From: Streptomyces panaciradicis
Lineage (GTDB): Bacteria > Actinomycetota > Actinomycetes > Streptomycetales > Streptomycetaceae
Reading direction: 5' to 3'
NCBI RefSeq assembly: GCF_023516615.1
Contig: NZ_JAMGBF010000051.1
Location: 1 to 64,000 of the forward strand
DNA: 64,000 nucleotides
Shown here: positions 15,778 to 24,629 of the stretch, in pieces
Layout of the letters: the number at the start of each line of letters is the position of its first letter
Numbering within the stretch: position 1 is the stretch's first letter
The notes under the pieces: model-generated
Databases searched by the model: none
The model's input: the letters and a program-made list of their open reading frames with translations, nothing else
Told to the model about the DNA's origin: nothing
Made by a program: the position numbers and the translations under genes

Positions 15778-16671
15778 CTAACCCTTCACTCCGGTGAGCG
15801 TGACGCCCTCGACGAACGCCTTCTGGGCGAAGAAGAACACGAGGATCACGGGGGCCATGACCAGCACGGTCGCGGCCATGGTGAGGTTCCAGTCGGTGTG
15901 GTGCGCGCCCTTGAACGACTCCAGGCCGTAGGACAGGGTCCAGGCGCCGGGATTCTCCGACGCGTAGATCTGCGGGCCGAAGTAGTCGTTCCAGGCGTAG
16001 AAGAACTGGAAGAGGCCGACGGCCGCGATCCCCGGCTTGGCCATCGGGACGACGACCTTCAGCAGGGTGCGCAGATCGCCGCAGCCGTCCACCTTCGCGG
16101 CGTCGATGTACTCGTTCGGGATGGTCATCAGGAACTGGCGCAGCAGGAAGATGGAGAACGCGTCGCCGAACGCCATCGGGATGATCAGCGGCCACAGCGT
16201 GCCGGAGAGGTCCAGCTGCTTCGCCCAGAACAGGTACATCGGGATGATGATCACCTGGGGCGGCAGCATCATCATCGAGATGACCAGCATCAGCGACAGA
16301 TTGCGGCCCCGGAAGCGGAACTTGGCGAGCGCGTACGCCACCGGGATCGAGGACACGACGGTGAGGACCGTGCCCAGGCCCGCGTAGACCAGCGTGTTCC
16401 GCCACCAGGTCAAAAAGCCCGGGGTGTCGAAGACCTTCCGGTAGTTGCCCCATTCCCAGGTGTGCGGGATCAGGTCCCGGCTCAGGGCCTGGGTGTCGCT
16501 CATCAGGGAGGTCAGGAACACGAACACGAAGGGCAGGACGAAGAACAGCGCGGCCGCGACGCCGAGGGAGTGCACGGCGATCCACTGCAGCAGCGACCTG
16601 CGGCGGGCGGTGCGTTCGGCGGGGGAGACCGGCGCCTTCAACCGCACCGGCCGCTCCAGGACTTGGGTCAT
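15778..16671 (-). CDS. csnG: CUT1 sugar ABC transporter permease, CsnG
   Basis: This 297-aa integral membrane protein has six predicted helices, starting near residue 31 (AVHSLGVAAALFFVLPFVFV). The EAA loop that docks the ATPase reads IDAAKVDGCGDLRTLLKVVV. MalG-type features such as FYAWNDYFGP are visible. It pairs with CsnF and CsnE to import glucosamine oligosaccharides. No ATPase gene is in the operon, as is common in Streptomyces, where a shared MsiK ATPase serves several CUT1 systems. It starts 2 bp after the csnF stop. Confidence 0.9.
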   Translation of the reverse strand: MTQVLERPVRLKAPVSPAERTARRRSLLQWIAVHSLGVAAALFFVLPFVFVFLTSLMSDTQALSRDLIPHTWEWGNYRKVFDTPGFLTWWRNTLVYAGLGTVLTVVSSIPVAYALAKFRFRGRNLSLMLVISMMMLPPQVIIIPMYLFWAKQLDLSGTLWPLIIPMAFGDAFSIFLLRQFLMTIPNEYIDAAKVDGCGDLRTLLKVVVPMAKPGIAAVGLFQFFYAWNDYFGPQIYASENPGAWTLSYGLESFKGAHHTDWNLTMAATVLVMAPVILVFFFAQKAFVEGVTLTGVKG

Positions 16672-16673
16672 GG

Positions 16674-17615
16674 TCAGTCACCTGCCAGGTTGAGACCGCC
16701 CCGGCGCCGCATCAGGAACGCGGTGAACACCATGGACAGGGCGAACAGGACGAGGGCGACGACACACGCGGAGCCGTAGTCGAAGCGCTGGAAGCCGAGG
16801 TTGTAGACGAGCTGGGGCAGGGTCAGGGTCGACTTGTCCGGGTAGCCGGGCTCGAACTGGGTGCCGGCGCCCTGGATCACGCCCGAGGCGACCTTTCCCG
16901 CGATCAGCGGCTGCGTGTAGTACTGCATGGTCTGGATCACGCCGGTGACGACGGCGAACATCACGATCGGCGCGATGTTGGGCAGGGTGACGAACCGGAA
17001 CCGCTGCCAGGCGGAGGCCCCGTCCAGCTCGGCCGCCTCGTACTGCTCCTGCGGTACGTCGAGCAGCGCGGCCATGAAGATGACCATCAGGTCGCCGATG
17101 CCCCACAGGGCGAGCAGGGTGAGGGCCGGCTTGGACCAGGAGGGGTCGTTGAACCAGCCGGGGGCCGGGATGCCCGCCTTCTCCAGGATCGAGTTCACCG
17201 GGCCCGTACCGGGGTTGAGCAGGAAGGCGAACGCCATCGTCGCGGCCACCGGCGGGGCGAGGTAGGGCAGGTAGAACAGGGTGCGGAACACCCCGGTGCC
17301 CGTCTTGATCTTGGTGATGAGCATGCCGACGCCGAGGCCGAAGACGACCCGCAGGGTCACCATGACCAGCACCAGCCACAGGGTGTTGCGCAGGGCCGGC
17401 CAGAAGAAGGGGTAGTGCTCGAAGACGTAGGTCCAGTTCTTCGAGCCGCTCCACGTCGGCGGTCTGAAGCCGTCGTAGTGCATGAAGGAGAAGTAGACCG
17501 TGGAGATCAGCGGGTACGCGAAGAAGACCGCGAAGCCGATCAGCCAGGGCGACATGAAGGCGAGGGTGCGCAGCGCCGACCTGCGGCGCTTGGACGCCAG
17601 GGTGATCGCGGACAT
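16674..17615 (-). CDS. csnF: CUT1 sugar ABC transporter permease, CsnF
   Basis: This 313-aa MalF-type permease has helices beginning near residue 16 (RTLAFMSPWLIGFAVFFAYP). The EAA loop YEAAELDGASAWQRFRFVTL lies at roughly 190-210. It forms the membrane channel with CsnG. The ATG at 17615 directly abuts the csnE stop, so translation is coupled. Its long outer loop (GTQFEPGYPDKSTLTLPQ) between late helices is typical of the subfamily. Confidence 0.9.
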   Translation of the reverse strand: MSAITLASKRRRSALRTLAFMSPWLIGFAVFFAYPLISTVYFSFMHYDGFRPPTWSGSKNWTYVFEHYPFFWPALRNTLWLVLVMVTLRVVFGLGVGMLITKIKTGTGVFRTLFYLPYLAPPVAATMAFAFLLNPGTGPVNSILEKAGIPAPGWFNDPSWSKPALTLLALWGIGDLMVIFMAALLDVPQEQYEAAELDGASAWQRFRFVTLPNIAPIVMFAVVTGVIQTMQYYTQPLIAGKVASGVIQGAGTQFEPGYPDKSTLTLPQLVYNLGFQRFDYGSACVVALVLFALSMVFTAFLMRRRGGLNLAGD

Positions 17616-18977
17616 CTACTTGGCCTGCGCGATGTCCGTGTCGATCTGCGCGGCCGTCTTCTTCAGCGCCGCCTTGAGGTCGGTGACCTTGCCGCTCTCG
17701 TAGTCGTAGCCGAGCTGCTGGATCGTGGTGAGGTAGACGCCGCCGTTGATGGAGGCGGGGGAGGTGGTGGAGTTCGGGTTCGCGGCGATGTCCAGGAACG
17801 TCTTGAAGCGCGGGTCGTACTTCAGCTTCGGCGACTTCAGGGCCGCGAGCGTCGAGGGGACGTTGTGGATGCCGTTGGAGAAGCCCACCACCGCGTCGGT
17901 GTCCGTGGTGATGTACTTGACGAACTCCCAGGCCGCGTTCTGCTTGTGGCTGGTGGCGGCGATGCCGGCGATGGTGCCGGTGATGTAGCCCTTGCCGTAC
18001 TGGGCGGCCTGGTCGTCCGGGACGGGCAGCGGGGCCACGCCGATGTCGAAGTTCGGCTTGGCGTCCAGGGCCATGCCCAGGCGCCATTCGCCGTCCAGCT
18101 GCATGGCGACCTGACCGGTGTGGAAGGGGTGCTTGGGGCCCCACTCGTCGCCGAGCTTGGAGCGGAAGGTCTCCAGCTTCTTGAAGCCGCCGAGCTCGTC
18201 CACCAGCTTCTTCTGCAGCCTGAAGCCGGCCTCGAAGGCGGGGTCGGTGGCGAGGTTCGACTTCCCGGCCTTGTTGAAGTAGGTCGGCGAGAACTGCCCG
18301 AAGTAGTGCTCGGTCGTCGTCTCCCAGCCGTGGTAGTCCGGCATGAACCCGAGCTGCTTGTAGCTGTCGCCCTGGGCGATCGTCAGCTTCTTGGCGTCGG
18401 CCTCGAACTCGGACCAGGTCTTCGGCGGGGTCTTGATGCCGGCCTTCGCGAACGCCGTCTTGTTGTAGTAGAGGCCGTAGGCGTCGCCCAGCAGCGGCGC
18501 CGTGCAGCGGTCGCCGTCGAACCGGGTGTACTCGTTCATCGCCTTCGGGAACGTCGTCTCGGGGTCGATGCCCGACTTCTCGAAGAACGGGTTCAGGTCG
18601 ACCAGGGCGCCCGAGGAGCAGAACTTGCCGACGTTGTTGGTGGTGAAGGAGGAGATGACGTCCGGGGCCTTGTCGCCGCCCGTGCGCAGCGCCTGGTTGA
18701 TCTTGTCGTCGGTCATGTTGCCGACGACGTTGACGTGGATGTTGGGGTGGGCCTTCTCGAAGCCGGCGACCAGCGACTTCACGGCCTTCACCTCGTTCGG
18801 CGCGCTCCAGGCGTGCCAGAAGTTGATGGTCGTGTCCTTGGAGGCGTCGTCGCTCGCACCCGAACCCGACTGGCCGGTGCAGGCGGTGGCGAGGAGGGCG
18901 AGGGAGGCGGAGGCGGCCAGCGCGACGGCCGCCTTCCGGGACACATCGGGTATGACTTTCCAGGACTTTTCGGGCAT
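17616..18977 (-). CDS. csnE: lipoprotein sugar-binding protein, CsnE
   Basis: This 453-aa family 1 solute-binding lipoprotein has a signal sequence that ends at Cys33 (SLALLATAC), the predicted lipidated residue. The mature part opens INFWHAWSAPNEVKAVKSLV, with the FEKAHPNI stretch typical of CUT1 binding proteins, and carries YGLYYNKTAFAKAG in the middle. In S. coelicolor the orthologous protein binds chitosan-derived glucosamine oligomers. It is 55 bp downstream of csnR with a GGGAGA RBS. It sits on the outer face of the membrane. Confidence 0.9.
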   Translation of the reverse strand: MPEKSWKVIPDVSRKAAVALAASASLALLATACTGQSGSGASDDASKDTTINFWHAWSAPNEVKAVKSLVAGFEKAHPNIHVNVVGNMTDDKINQALRTGGDKAPDVISSFTTNNVGKFCSSGALVDLNPFFEKSGIDPETTFPKAMNEYTRFDGDRCTAPLLGDAYGLYYNKTAFAKAGIKTPPKTWSEFEADAKKLTIAQGDSYKQLGFMPDYHGWETTTEHYFGQFSPTYFNKAGKSNLATDPAFEAGFRLQKKLVDELGGFKKLETFRSKLGDEWGPKHPFHTGQVAMQLDGEWRLGMALDAKPNFDIGVAPLPVPDDQAAQYGKGYITGTIAGIAATSHKQNAAWEFVKYITTDTDAVVGFSNGIHNVPSTLAALKSPKLKYDPRFKTFLDIAANPNSTTSPASINGGVYLTTIQQLGYDYESGKVTDLKAALKKTAAQIDTDIAQAK

Positions 18978-19032
18978 GGCGAGGTCTCCCAGAGGCGCAA
19001 GGGGCTAGGGCGAGGGGTGTGGGGTCGAGAGG

Positions 19033-20244
19033 TCAGCGCGAGGTGTCGAAGACCTCGTCGCGGGTGGTCGCGAGCGCGCTCTCCAGCGCGCCGCGCAGTA
19101 CGGGGTGTTCGCGGACGTCGCCGACCACGAGCCGGGGCCGGGCGGCGGCCAGCTCCTCCAGTTCGGCCTGGACGAGGGCGCGCAGCACCTCGCCGCCGGC
19201 CGTCAGCGAGGCGCCGCTGAGGACGACGAGTTCGGGGTCGAGGACGGAGACGAGCGAGGCGAGACCGGTGGCCAGCCGGGTCGCGTACGTCTGGAGGAGC
19301 AGCCGGTGCGGGCCGGTGTCCTCGGCCGCCGCCCGCTCGACGAGCGCCGCCGCGGCCTCGGCGTACGGACCGGAGGGGATGTTCTCGATGCCGAGTTCGC
19401 GGGCGAGCTTCGGGACGGCCTGGGAGCCGGCCAGCTCCTGGTAGCCGCCGCTGTTGGCCCGGGTCACCTGCCGGACGAGCGGGACGCCGGGGACGGGGAG
19501 GAAGCCCACCTCGCCCGCGCCGCCGGTCCAGCCGCGGTGCAGCCGTCCGCCGAGGACGAGCGCGGCGCCGAGGCCCCCCTCGTTCCACAGCAGGACGAAG
19601 TCCTCGTGCCCGCGGGCCGCGCCGAGCCGCTGTTCGGCGACGGCGGCGAGGTTGACGTCGTTCTCGTACTCCACCGGCATCGGCAGCGCGGCGGCGAGTT
19701 CGTCGAGCAGGGCCGGGGTGTGCCAGCCCGGAAGGTGCGAGGCGTAGCGCAGCCGGCCGGTGTTGGGGTCGAAGGCGCCGGGGGTGCCGATGACGATCCG
19801 GTGGACGTCGCCCCGGGCGAGCCCCGCCGCCTTCACGGCGCCGTCGAGGGCGTCGGTGACCTGCCGGACGACGGGCTGGGCCGGACGGCGGCCGGGGGTG
19901 GGCAGTTCGTACGACCCGACGGTGCGGCCGGTGACGTCCGCGACGGCGGCCAGGATGCGCTCGGGGGTGACGTCGAGCCCGGCGGCGTACGCGGCGGCCG
20001 GGTTGACCTCGTACAGCTGGGCGTTGGGGCCGGGCCGGCCCTCGGTGGTGCCGGTGGCGAGCACGAGCCCGGCCGCCTCCAGGCGGGCCAGGAGCTGGGA
20101 GGCGGTCGGCTTGGACAGGCCGGTGAGCTTGCCGATCCGGGTGCGGGACAGCGGGCCGTGCTCCAGGAGGAGGTCCAGCGCGGCGCGGTCGTTCATGGCG
20201 CGCAGGACGCGCGGGGTGCCCGGCGTACCGGCGGTTCCTGCCAT
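19033..20244 (-). CDS. csnR: ROK-family repressor, CsnR
   Basis: The protein has 403 aa. A winged helix-turn-helix fills residues 12-70 (RTRIGKLTGLSKPTASQLLA), followed by a ROK sugar-binding domain. The usual ROK zinc motif CxCGxxGCxE is absent: the matching stretch reads VRQVTRANSGGYQELAG. The kinase-type ATP loops are also weak, so this is a regulator, not a kinase. CsnR of S. lividans and S. coelicolor represses chitosanase and the csn uptake genes, and glucosamine oligomers relieve repression. It is the first gene of the operon, with a palindromic box 85 bp upstream of its start. Confidence 0.88.
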   Translation of the reverse strand: MAGTAGTPGTPRVLRAMNDRAALDLLLEHGPLSRTRIGKLTGLSKPTASQLLARLEAAGLVLATGTTEGRPGPNAQLYEVNPAAAYAAGLDVTPERILAAVADVTGRTVGSYELPTPGRRPAQPVVRQVTDALDGAVKAAGLARGDVHRIVIGTPGAFDPNTGRLRYASHLPGWHTPALLDELAAALPMPVEYENDVNLAAVAEQRLGAARGHEDFVLLWNEGGLGAALVLGGRLHRGWTGGAGEVGFLPVPGVPLVRQVTRANSGGYQELAGSQAVPKLARELGIENIPSGPYAEAAAALVERAAAEDTGPHRLLLQTYATRLATGLASLVSVLDPELVVLSGASLTAGGEVLRALVQAELEELAAARPRLVVGDVREHPVLRGALESALATTRDEVFDTSR

Positions 20245-20328
20245 GGGGTCGACACCTGCCTCTCGACTGCTCAGCTTCTCAGTGACCTGGGACGCGCGTC
20301 CATCGGTGGATCATCAGGTGATCACTGT

Positions 20329-20343
20329 TAGGAAAGTTTCCTA
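20329..20343. promoter_or_regulatory. probable CsnR operator
   Basis: This is a perfect 15-bp palindrome, TAGGAAAGTTTCCTA, with centre at 20336. It is A/T-rich in a very GC-rich region and lies 85-99 bp upstream of the csnR start, where a repressor of the operon would act. I recall a box of this kind in front of chitosanase genes controlled by CsnR; the match here is read from the sequence, the function is inferred. Confidence 0.7.
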
Positions 20344-20391
20344 TTGGCTGGAAAGGAACGTAAGCCCGGGGCGAAGGGGGCGTCAAGAGAA

Positions 20392-20431
20392 ACCGCCCCC
20401 GAGGCAACAGAGTCGTTACCTCGGGGGCGGT
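20392..20431 (-). terminator. terminator after mscS
   Basis: A perfect 13-bp stem, ACCGCCCCCGAGG/CCTCGGGGGCGGT, with a 14-nt loop, begins 49 bp after the mscS stop and precedes the csnR promoter region. It insulates the csn operon from mscS. Confidence 0.8.
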
Positions 20432-20479
20432 GGGGTTCCGTGGGGCTCGGCCGTGGCCGTCGCCCCGGCTGCTCGGGCG

Positions 20480-21583
20480 CTACTTGGGCGCCGACCGCTG
20501 CGCCCCTATCGGCGAGGCCGCCGCCGACTGGGCCGAGTCCGGGTTGGACAGGGCCGACGGGGCCGCGACCGCCGCCGTCGGGTCGGCGGCCTCCGCCTCG
20601 TCCTCGGCGGCCGTCGCGCCGCCCACGATGCGGATGTTCGCCGCGTCGAAGGCCCGCTTGATCCGCCAGCGCAGCTCCCGCTCGACCGCGAGGGACTTGC
20701 CGGGCATGGTCTTGGCGGAGACGCGCACGACCATCGAGTCCAGCAGGACGCTGTCCAGGCCGAGGACCTCGATCGGGCTCCACAGGAGCTCGTTCCAGGG
20801 CTCCTCCGCGCTCATCTTCTCGGCGACCTCGTCCAGGGTGGCCTTGAGCCGGTCCAGGTCCTCGTCCGCCTTCACGGTGACGTCGACGCCGGCCGTCGCC
20901 CAGCCCTGGGAGAGGTTGCCGATGCGCTTGACCTCGCCGTTGCGGACGTACCAGATCTCACCGCTCGCGCCGCGCAGCTTGGTCACCCGCAGACCGACCT
21001 CTATGACCTCGCCCGAGGCCACGCCCGCGTCGATCGTGTCGCCGACGCCGTACTGGTCCTCCAGGATCATGAAGACGCCGGAGAGGAAGTCGGTGACCAG
21101 GTTGCGGGCGCCGAAACCGATCGCGACACCCGCGACACCGGCGGAGGCCAGCAGCGGGGCCAGGTTGATCTGGAAGGCGCCCAGGACCATCAGCGCCGCG
21201 GTGCCCAGGATCACGAAGGACGCGACCGACCGCAGGACCGAGCCGATCGCCTGCGAACGCTGGCGGCGCCGTTCGTTGTTGACGAGCAGACCGCCCAGCG
21301 AGGTGCCGTCGACCGCCTCGGCGGTGCGGGTCATCCGGTCTATCAGCTTGGTGATCGCCCGCTGCACGGCCGCTCTGAGCACCGCCGCTATCACCAGGAT
21401 GAGCAGGACCCGCAGGCCGATCGCGAGCCACGTCGACCAGTTCTGCTCGACCCAGCTGGCGGCGTTGGTCGCACTCTCCTGGGCGTCCTGGAGCGTGGGG
21501 ACCGTCACGGCGGTCGACCCCGAGGGAGACGGGGACGGCGACGGCGACGAACCGGCGGCCATTAGGACGGCGGGCAAGGACAC
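20480..21583 (-). CDS. MscS-family mechanosensitive channel
   Basis: The protein has 367 aa. Three helices lie in the first 140 residues; the pore region runs through VAIGFGARNLVTDFLSGVFM, the MscS hallmark, and a beta domain follows (VIEVGLRVTKLRG, then YVRNGEV). The C-terminal part is Ala-rich and low-complexity. Such channels release solutes on osmotic downshock. I place the start at GTG 21583 because GGAGGT lies 7 nt upstream; the longer ATG frame to 21622 lacks an RBS. It is monocistronic, with a strong terminator downstream. Confidence 0.88.
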   Translation of the reverse strand: MSLPAVLMAAGSSPSPSPSPSGSTAVTVPTLQDAQESATNAASWVEQNWSTWLAIGLRVLLILVIAAVLRAAVQRAITKLIDRMTRTAEAVDGTSLGGLLVNNERRRQRSQAIGSVLRSVASFVILGTAALMVLGAFQINLAPLLASAGVAGVAIGFGARNLVTDFLSGVFMILEDQYGVGDTIDAGVASGEVIEVGLRVTKLRGASGEIWYVRNGEVKRIGNLSQGWATAGVDVTVKADEDLDRLKATLDEVAEKMSAEEPWNELLWSPIEVLGLDSVLLDSMVVRVSAKTMPGKSLAVERELRWRIKRAFDAANIRIVGGATAAEDEAEAADPTAAVAAPSALSNPDSAQSAAASPIGAQRSAPK

Positions 21584-21905
21584 GGCGGGTACCTCCAGGT
21601 GCAGCGGTCCGCCGTCCGGCACGCGACGCGGTCAAGGTCACGAAAAGGTCACCGGACGGGCAGGCCCACCACACTATCGGGGCACCGTGTGCGAATCCTC
21701 GCCGTCTTCCGAGGAGACTCCGTGCGCCCCCCGTGTTGAGCAGGTGGGATAAACCGATCCCGGTCCGGGGGAAGAATGAGATGTGGTCGAAAACACTCCC
21801 AGCCCGTTACCGGGACATGGTGGCGCTTCCACCAGGCATGAGGGGACACTGACCACAGATCGTCCCGGCGCGAGCCACGCGCCGCCGACGCCCAAGGAGG
21901 CATCC
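21584..21905. other. 322-bp divergent intergenic region between mscS and the HNH gene
   Basis: No convincing gene was found. Short frames across it (for example on the minus strand through 21903) lack coding character and an RBS. It must hold both divergent promoters. An AAGGAGG ribosome-binding site at its right end sets the HNH start. Confidence 0.5.
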
Positions 21906-22442
21906 GTGCCGCATGTCCTGGTCCTCAACGCGTCGTACGAGCCACTCGGCGTCGTACCGCTCCGCCGCGCGCTCATCCTCGTCCTGGAGAACAAGGCCGT
22001 CTCCCTCGAGGAATCCGGCGCCTTCATGCACAGCGCAACCGTCACAGTCCCCGCACCCAGCGTGGTCCGGCTCAAGCGATTCGTCCGGGTTCCCTATCGA
22101 GGGCCCGTTCCGCTCACCCGCCGTGCGCTCTTCGCGCGCGACGGAGGCCGGTGCATGTACTGCGGTGGCGTCGCAACCAGCGTCGACCACGTCATCCCGC
22201 GCAGCCGCGGGGGCAAGCACGTCTGGGACAACGTGGTGGCCTCGTGCCGCCGCTGCAACCACGTCAAGGCCGACCGGCATCTGTTCGAGATCGGGTGGCG
22301 GCTGCGCCACAAACCCGCCCCGCCCACCGGTCTGGCCTGGCGCATCATCGGGACCGGTCATAGGGACCCGCGCTGGCTGCCGTACCTTCAGCCGTTCGGC
22401 GCGGATGACGCCCTGGCCCGGATCGACGGCATCTCCGCCTGA
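21906..22442 (+). CDS. HNH endonuclease domain protein
   Basis: The protein has 178 aa. The HNH motif is complete: Cys83 and Cys86 in CMYCGG, Asp94-His95 in SVDHVIPRSRGG, Asn109 in WDNVV, and Cys114 and Cys117 in CRRC. The N-terminal 70 residues (HVLVLNASYEPLGVVPLRRA) are typical of a widely conserved actinobacterial family whose role is unknown; it is not tied to a phage here. GTG 21906 is chosen because AAGGAGG lies 5 nt before it. The frame upstream to 21783 is not needed. Confidence 0.87.
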   Translation: MPHVLVLNASYEPLGVVPLRRALILVLENKAVSLEESGAFMHSATVTVPAPSVVRLKRFVRVPYRGPVPLTRRALFARDGGRCMYCGGVATSVDHVIPRSRGGKHVWDNVVASCRRCNHVKADRHLFEIGWRLRHKPAPPTGLAWRIIGTGHRDPRWLPYLQPFGADDALARIDGISA

Positions 22443-22495
22443 CGTCCGGGCCTTCGCACACCCCTGGTCGCACCGACCGCGGCAGCTGCGGCGTC

Positions 22496-22526
22496 CGGCC
22501 CGGGAGCCCCCCGTGCTCCCGGGCCG
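22496..22526. terminator. bidirectional terminator between HNH gene and ABC permease
   Basis: A perfect 12-bp stem, CGGCCCGGGAGC/GCTCCCGGGCCG, with a 7-nt loop lies in the 97-bp gap between two convergent genes. Confidence 0.8.
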
Positions 22527-22539
22527 CGCCGTCACGCGC

Positions 22540-23937
22540 TCACGCGTAGCGCAACTCTGCGGGGCGGACGGAGCGGCGCAGCAGGGGCAGTGACGTGGCC
22601 GCGGCCAGCAGGCAGCACCCGTACACCGCGAGCGGCACCAGCAGCGCCGGGTACGGCACGACGGTGCGGTCCGCGGCGAGCGAGGCGTACCAGACGCCGA
22701 TCATCATGCCGCCGGCGCCCGCCACCGCCACCCCCGGCAACAGCGGCAGCGCGGTCTCCAGCAGCAGCGCCCGGCCCAGCACCGCGCGCGGCACCCCCGC
22801 GGCGGTCTGTGCCGCCAGGCCCCGGCGCCGGGTGGCGAGTGACTCGGCGGTGCCGACGGCGAGGGCGGCCAGGACGATCAGGAAGCTGACCAGGACGGCG
22901 GCGCCCGCCAGGTCGGCCCCCGTCCTGTAGTACGACACGTCCATGGCCGAGTGGTGGGCGTGGACGGCGTTCACCTCCGCGATCAGGGCCTGCCGCACCC
23001 CCACGAAGCCTGTGCCGACGACCGTCACCAACAGCACCGCCGCATGGGTGCGGGCCGCCGCCCACGGGTCGTCGGACAACCGTTCCGCCGCGATCAGCAC
23101 CGCCGGGTTCCGGGTCCGGGCGGCGAGCGCCGTACCCAGACGCCGGGAGGACCAGCCCGCCAGCGACACCGCCGTGGCCCCGACCAGCAGGCACAGGCCG
23201 AAGACGGTGAGCGGGCCGAGGGCGAAGCCGGCCAGGGGCAATCCGAAGGGGTCCCCGTTGACCGTGCTCACCGCGAGCAGCACCGCCGGCACCGCCAGCA
23301 GGCCGGTCGCCACCCGGAACACCCGGCCCGGACCGCGCGTCGGCCGCGTCCGGCGAATCCATCCCAGCGGCGACGCCACGACCCGGCGCAGCGACAGGGC
23401 GCTCACCACGGCTCCCGCCACCGGCACCAGCACGGCCACCTGGGCCATGCCGGCCCAGGCGAGGGCGTCGGGGTGGTGCCACACCCGGAGCAGGAACAGC
23501 ACCGCGAACACGGTTGTCACCGCCGAACCGGCCAGACAGGCCAGTCCCGACTCCAGCGCGGCGATCCGCCGCACCTGGGCGGGGGTGGCACCGGCCAGCC
23601 GCAGCGCCGCAAGTCGCCGGTCGCGGTGCACCGCGCCGACGCGCGCGCACTGCCCGAGGAATCCCAGTACGGGCAGGAGCAGCAGCATCAACGCGATGAT
23701 CACGCCGTCGCGCGTGCCGGGTTCGTCGAGCAGCCCGGGGCCGATCAGCACCTGGTTCGCCCCGTGCGTCTCCGCGATGGAGAGGCGGTACTGCCCGTCC
23801 ATCGGCACCAGGACGGCGATCACCAGCCCGATGCCCGTCGCCAGGGCCGCGCCGAGCGCCGTGAGCGCGGCCCGCCACCACTCCCGGCGGTCCGAGCCGC
23901 GCGTGAGCAGCCACGCCAGCCGCAGATCCGCCCTCAC
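22540..23937 (-). CDS. ABC transporter permease (FtsX/MacB type)
   Basis: This 465-aa permease is a duplicated FtsX unit. The first half has helices near residues 25-45 and 78-95 and the LAALRLAGATPAQVRRIAAL stretch; the second repeats it (ESLATRRRGLAAQTAAGVPR). It works with the ATPase encoded just upstream. The GTG at 23937 overlaps the ATPase stop (GTGA), which fixes the start; the open frame to 24243 overlaps the ATPase and is spurious. It is the last gene of the PadR-ATPase-permease operon. Likely an exporter of a toxic or lipophilic compound. Confidence 0.87.
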   Translation of the reverse strand: MRADLRLAWLLTRGSDRREWWRAALTALGAALATGIGLVIAVLVPMDGQYRLSIAETHGANQVLIGPGLLDEPGTRDGVIIALMLLLLPVLGFLGQCARVGAVHRDRRLAALRLAGATPAQVRRIAALESGLACLAGSAVTTVFAVLFLLRVWHHPDALAWAGMAQVAVLVPVAGAVVSALSLRRVVASPLGWIRRTRPTRGPGRVFRVATGLLAVPAVLLAVSTVNGDPFGLPLAGFALGPLTVFGLCLLVGATAVSLAGWSSRRLGTALAARTRNPAVLIAAERLSDDPWAAARTHAAVLLVTVVGTGFVGVRQALIAEVNAVHAHHSAMDVSYYRTGADLAGAAVLVSFLIVLAALAVGTAESLATRRRGLAAQTAAGVPRAVLGRALLLETALPLLPGVAVAGAGGMMIGVWYASLAADRTVVPYPALLVPLAVYGCCLLAAATSLPLLRRSVRPAELRYA

Positions 23938-24629
23938 GCCGTCACCCCCGCGACCGCCACGGCGCCGTCGGCCAGCCGGACCTCGCGGTCCGCGTACGCC
24001 GCCACCTGGTCGTCGTGCGTGACCAGCAGGACGGCCGTGCCCGCCTCGCGGGCGGTGTGCGCCAGGGCCGTCATGACCTGTTCGGTCGCCAGGGAGTCCA
24101 GGGCCCCCGTCGGCTCGTCCGCGAAGACCACCCGCGGGCCGGTGACCAGGGCGCGCGCCAGCGCCGTGCGCTGCGCCTGGCCACCGCTCATCTCGCCCGG
24201 GCGCAGCTCTCCCTGGCCGCGTACGCCGAACCGCTCCAGCCATGCGCCGGCCCGTGCGCGGGCGTCCCCGCGGGGGGTACCCGCCAGCATCAGCGGCAGC
24301 GCCACGTTGTCCAGCGCCGTCAGCTCCGGTATCAGCTGCCCGAACTGGAACACCACCCCGAAGTCCGACCGCCGCAGTTCGCTCAGCCGCTTCTCCGGCA
24401 GCTGGTCCAGACGCTGTCCGGCATACGTCACCACGCCCGCGTCCGGCCGGACGATCCCGGCGAGGCAGTGCAGCAGCGTGGACTTCCCGCTGCCGCTGGT
24501 ACCGGTCACGGCGAGGATCTCGCCGGCGCCCAGCTCCACCGAGGCGCCGCGCAGCGCCCGGGTCATGCCGTGCGTCTTGGTCAGGTCGCGGGCCGCCAGA
24601 AGCGGCACCGCGCTGTCCCCGTTGCTCAT
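23934..24629 (-). CDS. ABC transporter ATP-binding protein (LolD/MacB type)
   Basis: This 231-aa ATPase has Walker A GTSGSGKST at 43-51, Q-loop Gln95, signature MSGGQ at 147-151, and Walker B VVFADEPTG with Asp171-Glu172, all intact. The LolD-like spacing and small size mark it as partner of an FtsX-type permease. Its ATG overlaps the padR stop by 4 nt and its stop overlaps the permease GTG, so all three are translationally coupled. Confidence 0.92.
   Translation of the reverse strand: MSNGDSAVPLLAARDLTKTHGMTRALRGASVELGAGEILAVTGTSGSGKSTLLHCLAGIVRPDAGVVTYAGQRLDQLPEKRLSELRRSDFGVVFQFGQLIPELTALDNVALPLMLAGTPRGDARARAGAWLERFGVRGQGELRPGEMSGGQAQRTALARALVTGPRVVFADEPTGALDSLATEQVMTALAHTAREAGTAVLLVTHDDQVAAYADREVRLADGAVAVAGVTA

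Noticed and set aside
22540..24243. 567-aa version of the ABC permease
   Set aside because: The extra N-terminus overlaps the ATPase out of frame; GTG 23937 fits the coupled layout.
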